Positions 12,501 to 21,500 of a stretch of DNA of 64,000 bases are shown here, one piece after another. Both the position numbers and the translations under genes were made by a program. Position 1 is the first letter of the stretch; the number at the start of each line of letters is the position of its first letter. The notes under the pieces are model-generated. The model saw nothing but the letters and a program-made list of their open reading frames with translations. It made no database searches and was not told the DNA's origin. This stretch comes from Mercurialis annua (lineage: Eukaryota; Streptophyta; Magnoliopsida; Malpighiales; Euphorbiaceae), in the NCBI RefSeq assembly GCF_937616625.2, contig NC_065571.1, positions 17,362,501-17,426,500 on the forward strand. The letters are read 5' to 3'.

Positions 12501-15500
12501 CTATTAATGCTGATTCACTCAATGACTTTAGGCCCATCTCCTAATGTAATGTCTTGCATAAGTGTATTACTAAGATAATAGCTTCTAGAATAAGTGGTTG
12601 CTGGGTTATTTGATAGATAAAGCTCAGTCTGCCTTTGTCCCTGGTAGAAAAATCAATGATAATATCTTGTTATCCCATGAATTAGTTCATAATTATCATA
12701 TAAGTCAAGATGGCGAGGATTGTGCTTTGAGATAGATATTAGGAAGGCATATGATTCAATCAAATTGGGATTGTCTTGAGGAGATCTTGAGGGGCTTAAT
12801 TTTCCTGAATAGTTTATTAATTAGATTATGAGACGAGTGAGGTATCTAGTGTACTCAATAAAGATAAATGGGAAGTCTGAGGGGTTTTTTAATGGTGCTT
12901 GTGGGATCACGTAAGGGAATCCTATGCCCCCTGCTTTTTGTGATTGTTATGGAATATCTGGCCAGATGTTTGAATTTGATTGAGGAGCAGAATTTTGACT
13001 ATCACACTGGTTGAAAGAGTTCGAAGATAAAGCATATGAGCTTTGCTAATGACTTGTTCATTTTTAATAAAGGAAATATGAGAAGTGTTGAGTAGATTGG
13101 TAGCATTTTGAAGCATTTTAGGAAGTTTCAAGGCTGCAAATTAACTCTAGTAAAAGCTGTGCTTATTTCTGTGGTGTGGATGATAGGAGAAAAATTCAGA
13201 TTCTGAGTGTGTCGGGCTACTTTGAAGGTAGTCTTACCATTAGATATTTGGTTATACCTTTAATCAATAAGAAATTAGCAAAAGAGAATTGTAATAACTT
13301 AATTGAGAAGATTTCTAAGTGGGTATCCAGTTGGACAGTTAAGCATTTGACCTATGCTAAAAGACTTCAATTAGTCAATGTAGTGTTGTTTAGCACAATG
13401 CTTTTAAAACCGGACCGGAAAGCGAACCGACTTTATTGGGGGTTCACGGTTCGACCGGTTCAACCGGGTTGGATCAATTTTTTTAATTTTAATAAATATA
13501 AATAATTTAAATTAAAAATATTTAATTTTATAAATAAAAAAATAAAAAATATTTATATGAAATTATTTTCAAAATATTATTATGCAAAATATTATTATAA
13601 ATGATCAATGTTTTAAAATATATAGAATAAATACTTTTTATGAAAAAAAAAGAATAATTTTTTTCATTGTTAATTAAATTAAAATTATATAAGTAAAATT
13701 TATAAATAAAAAATACAATGGTATATTTAATTAAAATTAATTATTCAATTTGTGAAGTGTAATTATAATTGATCAACATTTAAGTGTATATAAAATAATT
13801 TTATTGTATAAAATAGTTAATTTTTTAAAAATAGAGTAAGTATTAATTTCAATAGTCAAATTTAATATATAAAAATATGATAATTTATTTCAATAAAAAT
13901 ATATGTTAAATTTTATTGTGGGAAATTTATTAAAAATAATAAATATTTTAAGAAAATATAGAATAGGAAAAAGCTATCCGGATAGAATCTATCCGGATAG
14001 AAAGGTCTATTTTGGTCTTTTGGTTTAATAATTGAGGGATATTTGAGTAATTTAAAGTGTAAATAAAATTATAAAGACAAATATAACCTTCGGTGAATAA
14101 ATAATTACTTACGTTAAAAGATGGACAGAATCTTACCAAATCAATTTTTCTTTTGAAAATAAGATTTAGAACAAATTATTTGAAAGCTATGGTTTCAAAT
14201 TAGTTAGAAAATCAAATTAAGATAAGTTTTATTTTGTTAACTAGGGCCGGCTAAAATTGTTATCTTAAACACTTGAATAAATTGGCTTGATAGCTGGCTC
14301 ATACTTAGCCCCAGCTATCAAGCCAACTTTTATTTTTTTTAAGAAGCCAATTTTTAAATTAAAATTTTAAATTATGTCATATATATGTGAACTTTAATAA
14401 ATTTAAATAGTTTTATTTTAATTGTATTAAAGTATAATAAAAAATATTATAAAAAAAATTAAAAAAAATCTTTTATAAATTATCTTTTACGGTATTTTTT
14501 TTAATTTATAAATAAAATAATTTATCATGTTAAAATAAAGGCAAAAGGTACATAAAAAATCCCTGCGGTTTCTCTAAAAGTACAAGACAACTCTTTTTAA
14601 TTTTTGGGGTACAATTCATCACCCCAATTTTTTTATTGAACAAAAACACCCTTCCGTCCATAATCACCGTTAACTGGTGAAGTGGCACATAGAGAAAAAT
14701 TTCAAAAACATCCTTGATATTTACATTGTTTACAGATTTTATATTTATAATTTTTTAGAACATTTCGCCATCTTCTTCGTTTAAATACAAATAAAATTTT
14801 AAATTAAAATATTTAAAAATCGACTTTCGGCAAGTAGAATTTACAGCCCCTTCTCCCTCTTTCCTTGTCTCCAACTAGATCTATTCCCAAGAATACTTTA
14901 AAAATAACCTTTTCTTGAAAGAAACACCAAACATATTCTTACTTTTTGCTCCCACTAGCCGACTGATGGGAATGGACCGACTATTAAACATATTTTTGTT
15001 GAGTCCGGATGCTATGTTGAATGTGCGAGCGACACTACACTACGTAGGTATCTATGCAGATGAGACGTCGGTTGGTTCTGAGACTCGTGTATATGTCATA
15101 GTTTATATTTTTGTCCTTCCTATTTGAAACTCAGATAATATAGTTTTTCATTTTTGTTTTCGTCCATAGTATTAGTGTTTACGTTCACTAAAAGTTAGTC
15201 AACTGAATCAAAATATTAGAATAAAATAAAATTCAAATTAATTTCTAAATTTATATTTTTAGTATGTCTAAATAAAAATCATATTATTATGAGATATGGT
15301 GAATTAATAACCTCAATTTACTTTTTTTGTATTTTTTTATAAAACCATTGAATTTTATAGATAAATAATTTATATTCATATTTATATTAAAAATAAGTTT
15401 AACGACTAAAATCTAAATATTAATTTTTCAGCTTTTTTTGATGCAGTTGACTGACACAAAAAAAACATATAGAAACTGAATTACTGACGTAACCGTAAAT

Positions 15501-18500
15501 GGATGACTATCGTTTGATTTTAAAAAAAGTGAATAAAAGTATGAATTATGTCAAATCTATGAACTTCGTAGTGATTGTCTATGAAATTTGCATAATAAAT
15601 TTGATGTAAGAGTAAACATTTAATCAAATCAATTTAGTCGAACTCTTCAAGATTTAAAATTGAATCTAAAAAAATATTAACTGAAACAAAACTGATCATT
15701 AAAAAAAACAAATTGAATCAAAAATGGATTTCTTTTTAAATATTGATATGTTATGTTAAACCCGATTAAAGTATATAAAATTAAAAAGGGTTTAATATTT
15801 GATTATCTAGTTAGTTCAGTTAATTTTAATTTACTCAATTTAAAACCAAAACCAATACGGCCTCCGTTTTAACCATACAAAATCGATCAAAAGTCATTTA
15901 TTGGACCGAATAAAATTATTGACCCGATATTTTAGATCAACTATTTTTTTAGATAGCGACTGATTTAGTTCAACTGTTTCATACAACATTCAGCAAGCAT
16001 CTAGTATTTGATAGATAATGTCAATTTAAATGATTTAGATAATATAAAAATAAATACAATGTAATTAGAAAGTCCTTTTAATCTTTAAATTTTACTAAAA
16101 CTAAAGTGGTAAAATGCTATTTTTATGCTATTTTTATGCTAAATTTATGCTATTTTTTATGCTAAATTTAGCATAAAAAAGTGGTAAAATGCTATAGATA
16201 GCACATCATTTTAAATTTTACTTCAATGCACAAAGTTAAAAAGAAATGTTATAATTATTTATTAAGATAATTATCTCTTAATTTATTAATTGCTAATTAT
16301 TTAATAATTTTTTTAATTAAATATTTTAAACTAAACTTTATGTAATGTTTTTTAATTTAATAATGAGCTTTTCAAAAGATATAATTAAAAGAATTGATGA
16401 ATTATATAATAGTGAATTGCTATTGGTTGTTGAATTTTAGCATATGTTATAGTCTGTGCTAAATTTAGCATGTGATATAGTTTATGTGTAGTTTTTGAAG
16501 TTTTAAAAACTGCGGTTAACAATTGATCTTCAATCTAGTAGTTTAGGTTTAGTTTTTTAATTATAAAAACCGTACTATTATGGATCGGTTTATATATTAT
16601 TCTCATGGACCGGTTCACCGATCCATACCCACCCCTAATAAAGATATATAGGAAAAAGAGTCATATAATAATTCAGTTTGATTAGTTCATAAAAATTTCT
16701 TATCGGTTCAGTTAGATTAAATTCAGTTTGATTAGTTTATATTTAAGTAAAAATTGTAATATAATAATTAAATTAATATATAGAAAAAGGGTCATTTATG
16801 CTCTTAATATTTGACTCGAAGATAAATTAAGCCCTCAACATCTGGAACATATGCCTTTAACGTCTCAAAAAAATGAACAACCAGACCCTCCAATTTTAAC
16901 AACCAGATCCTCCGAGTTAGAATTATTTGGACAAAAATATAAATTTTGAAAAATATAATTTGATGGAGCTGCTGTTTGGAGAAAGCCAAGAGCTGGTTAT
17001 TTGAAAATAAACGTCGATGGAGCTGTGTTCAAAAGCCAGGAAGTTAGTGGCTAGGGCTGGATAGTAAGGGTAAGTTCTGGTGGTTTTGTTTCTTGAGCCT
17101 ACCGGAGTTATTCCTAATTTGCAGGAAGCAAGGGTTGCAGAAGCTGCTGGCCTAAAGGCAGCCCTCATATATATGGATTCAGAGTTTGAAGCTTTCCAAC
17201 GTTGTAATAGAATCTGATGCATAGACGAGGCAATTCACATTTCATTAATATTAAAAAAATAATTATGTTTTATGTTTTATTATTTCTATAGTTACCATTA
17301 ATTTATCACTAAAATATAAAAAGTGTAGTTTTTTTCTTGAATTCAAATAAGTTGGAGATAAACATTAATTATTAAAAGTAAATGTAAAAGTAAATAGTAA
17401 TTAAAAATTGACAATGGTAAGAAAAAATGGACATAAGGTTAGAAGAGTAATTGTTTTTTAATTAAATAATTAAATTTTTAAAAAATGGGTTTCTATCCGG
17501 ATAGATTCTATCCGGATAGCATCACCCTATAGAATAACTAATGTGTATAAGAAAAAAAGTTGTTGTGTAAGAGAGAGAAAATATGTTGTGGATAAGAGAG
17601 AGAGAGAAAATATGTTGTGGATAAGAGAGAGAGAAAAAAATATTATGTAAGAGAGAGAAAAAAAAAGTGTTGTGTAAGAGAAAAAAATAAATGTGTTGTG
17701 TGGTTAAAGAATAGACATATGTGCAGGGGACCACAAATTAAATGAAAAAGTGACATTTCCACTCATTTTTCAGAAAACCGGGTTCATCCGGTTTTGGTCA
17801 GAAACCGAATTTTTCCGGTTCAATCCGGTTTCTGACCGATTTTTCAACTATAGGTTTTTATCCATAACCGGACCAAACAGCCGACCGGTTCCCGGTTAAC
17901 CCGGTCCGACCGGCCGGTCCGGTTTTAATAACATTGGTTTAGCATGCGTGTCTACTGGTGTTTTATCTTTGTTCTCCCCGTGGCAGCGATTAAGGGTGTT
18001 GAAAGTATGTGCAGAAATTTTTTGTGTAAAGGGTCTACTGAGTTGCTGCTGGGACTGAAGTTTGTAAGAGCAGAAGAAAGGAGGGACCTATTGGTGGTTA
18101 AAAAGTCTTTATGGGCTACTTGGATTATCAAGAATAAGCTCAAGAAGATGAGCTTTTAGGGAATTACTAAGCCCATTTTAGCAAGTTGGAACTAGCACAG
18201 CCTGTTCAAAATTAGAGATAATGTAAGATGTTGTTTTAAATATGAGTTAGGGAGGGTCTATTTGAAATATGATTATTGAGATATTTTCAATTGTGAGCAA
18301 TGTTGCAGATGACATTAAGTGGAGCTGTGAAAAGTCTGAACACTTCTCTATTAGTTCAGCTTGAGAGTTTTTTAGGGTTAATCATCCTAAAGTAACTTGG
18401 TGGAGAATTATTTAGGATTCTGGGCATATTTTTAAGCATAGCTTCATTGCTTGGCTAGCTTTGAAGAAGAGCCTGAGTTGTTTATTTTGTTTTCACAGCT

Positions 18501-21500
18501 GTATTCTTGTGGTAGCAGCTTTTGAATTCTGAGTTGTAATCAATTTTTGTTCTTAATCTAATCTTTTAGTACATTTAACCAAAAAAAATTAGTCTTCAAA
18601 AATTCAATTTTTATATAAAGATTAATCAATATTTTAAAATTCTAGATAATTTTAAGTATTTTTAAAAAATTTATATTATTTTTAATAATTTTAAGTTGAA
18701 TTTTATGTATTAAATTTGTAATAAAACTAATTAAGAAATATTAATGATTAAATTGAACATTATTTTTAATAAGTTCATATTTTAACCAGACAATTAAAGT
18801 TAGAATGAAACAAGTTGGATTCTATTTCACGGTGAGACGGATAGTTAGGTTATAAACATCTTGTAAAAGTGAGTTTGATAAACAAAGGTCAAACCTATTC
18901 TCAGGTCCCTCTACTCTTCACTTTTTTTTCAATAAATCCCCTACTTCAATTTGACATTTACGAATCCCTTGAACTTTAATTTCGTTGTTATTATACCCTT
19001 TTATGGATGGAATTTGGAGAGTATGTTACACTCCCCATTAGTGAGAGTGTGAAAAAAAATATGTGACATTTTAACTTTTAAATAAAGAAAAAAAATACTT
19101 TAAAATACTTGTATTTAGTATATAATACATTAAAATCCTTAAATTTACTCTACAAACCAAAATTGAATCCAATTTTTTTAAATTAATTAATTATATTATT
19201 ATAAATATATATATTTACAAATAATTAATAGTGTGACGTTAACTAATTATAATTAATTTATTTCGGAATTTGATTTTTATTTTGAAACAAAATTTAGTCT
19301 GTAGCTTTAGTCCCGCCATCGTCCTTTTCTTTTCCCACTTCGACCGACACCCATATAAATTTTATTTATTTTAATTAAATTTCAATATACTTCAGAAATT
19401 TATTTTAATTTATTAAAATATCATTATTAAATTTTAAATTAATTCAAAAAAAAATTAATTCAAAAAAAAAAGATTTTAGGTCCGACCACCACTGAAAACT
19501 TCTTTCCTCCATAATAGAGGGAACCATTTCCTCCATTAATGGAGGAAACAATGAAGGAAACCTGTCCATTTCCTCCATTAATGGAGGAAACGAACATGTT
19601 TCGTCCTTAATGGAGGAAACCTACTCGTTTCCTCCAAAACGGAGGAAACGAGTAGATCTCATTTCCTCAATTTGGAGGAAACAGATCTGCTCAAGAGCAG
19701 GTTTCCTCCATTATGGAGGAGAGACCTGCTGGTCTCTCCTCCATTAATGGAGGAAAAAGGTCACCACTTTTCAGTGGTGGCCGGAGATGATTTTTATTTT
19801 TCAGTTATAATTTTTTTGAAAAAAAATATTATTTGGTCCTTTAATATTAGCAGTGTTATTATTTTAATTTTGACACGTCATTTATTTAACAGAGTTTATA
19901 ATTTAACGAAAAGTGTAGCACACTCTCCACATTCCATCCGTTTAGGGGTATAATAATAACGAAGTTAAAGTTTAAGGGATCTGTAAATGTTAAATTGAAG
20001 TATAGGGACCTGATGAAAAAAAAGTGAAGAGTAGAGAGACCTGAGAATGAGCTTGGCCGTAAACAAATCCTGAAAGACAATAGCAATATATTTTGTGTTT
20101 CTGAAAACCACTATTTTTCATGTGTTATCGTTATTGTTATTTTTACTTTATTTATAATTAAAAGAGAATGAGCATTTATGAGAGAAATAGAATCTATTAT
20201 CTATAAAATTTATTATCTAATGTTTATATCATCTAAATTCTTAAATTATTTTTATTTTTATTCGAAATTCCTAAAAAGAAAAAAAACACACACGAATACT
20301 ATGGAAAATAAAATATATCATCTGAATTATATTAACCTTTTCGATGTGTCATTTGTCAATGTACCGTCGGGTTGTTGGCAACGATAATTATTACTATAAG
20401 TTTTTGTCCTTCTTTTGGAGAAATTCTTAGCTAAACTAGCCTATCACATTATGACACGTCATTAAAATAGTGGCATTATCGTAATTTTGTTTATTATTTT
20501 TTACACTTTTGAATAGTAATATTATGATAATGCCATTATTTTAATGACGTGTCATAATGTGATAAGTTTAGTTCATGGATAACGTATTAGACTGAGTCTA
20601 TCTAATAATTTTTCCTTTTGCAAGATGTTTTAATATGTGTGTCATTTGTACCATATATTTTCTTTTGTCAAACAGGATTATTGTATTAAGGAATTAAGTG
20701 AAGTACAGAAGAACCTCATTACAACTTAATCTTATACTAAAGCAGCTGAACCATTGATAAAAATAATACTTTTTATATATTTATTTTTAAATAATACATT
20801 GATAAAAGTCGATGAGGATAAAACAAATTTTATTGGATAATAAATATTTGAACAAAGGATCAATTCACCCCCTCAACTTGGCACGGAAAATCAAATAAGT
20901 CATTTTCGAAAAAAATGGATTAAACTAATCTGCAATTCGCGTTTTCGTATCAAAAATATTAATAATTAATATAATAAATTTTTTATATTTACTGGTATAT
21001 ATTTTGAAAGAGACACAAAAATAAAAAAGTTTAAGGTTGGAGAAATTCTTAGCTAGCTCGGTCTATCATGTTATCCGTATATCAAATCTATCACATTATG
21101 ACACATCATTAAAATGATGGCAATCTTGTAACATTACTATTCGAAGGTGTAAATAAATAAAAAACGAATTTATAAGATTGCCATCATTTTAATGACATGT
21201 CATAATGTGATAGGTTATTTTACGGATAACGTGTTAGACCGAGTCTACCCAAAAATTTCTCTTAAGGTTGATCTTTCTCCAAAATGTATTTGAAAGAAAA
21301 TTGGTTATTTAGAAATAAGTAGCATGTTGACATATAAACAAATATATTACAATTGTAAGAATGGCAAGTAGCACGCAGTCAACTAGCCTATATTACTTTT
21401 TTTTGCTAAACCTATTTTGGGATGTTTAAACTATATTATTTTGATTTTATCAGATCCCTTAATTTTTATTTGATTTTCTCACATTCGTAACCTTTTGTTT

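Larger units (their letters stand above)
13396..17936. mobile_element. Nonautonomous hAT element inserted in the dead LINE
   Basis: An 8-bp target duplication GTTTAGCA flanks it (13388-13395 and 17937-17944). Termini are CAATGCTTTTAAAACCGGAC on the left and, inverted, CAATGTTATTAAAACCGGAC on the right. Eight-base duplications and CANTG termini fit the hAT superfamily. No transposase is seen. The GGTTCGACCGGTT-rich subtermini are typical of such elements. It carries another element (13973-17520). Confidence 0.88.
10521..18590 (+). pseudogene. Dead L1-type LINE, split by a hAT insertion
   Basis: Same family as the nearly intact LINE at 41.5-46.7 kb. The ORF1 start is at 10521 (MGRRPEKTNL), with recognisable ORF1 to about 11425. 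There the sequence jumps directly to the middle of the ORF2 endonuclease (GDFNASLRDSERYSG around 11430), so roughly 0.9 kb is deleted. RT pieces follow with many stops and frameshifts to 13387, and resume at 17945 (VYWCFIFVLP) to about 18480. The 3' end has an A-tract after TTTAACC near 18584. Not coding. It lies in sense orientation to the + strand, antisense to the host gene. Confidence 0.85.

Noticed and set aside
17522..17734. Minus-strand Leu/Phe/Ser-rich membrane-like peptide
   Set aside because: Translation of the GA-rich minisatellite.
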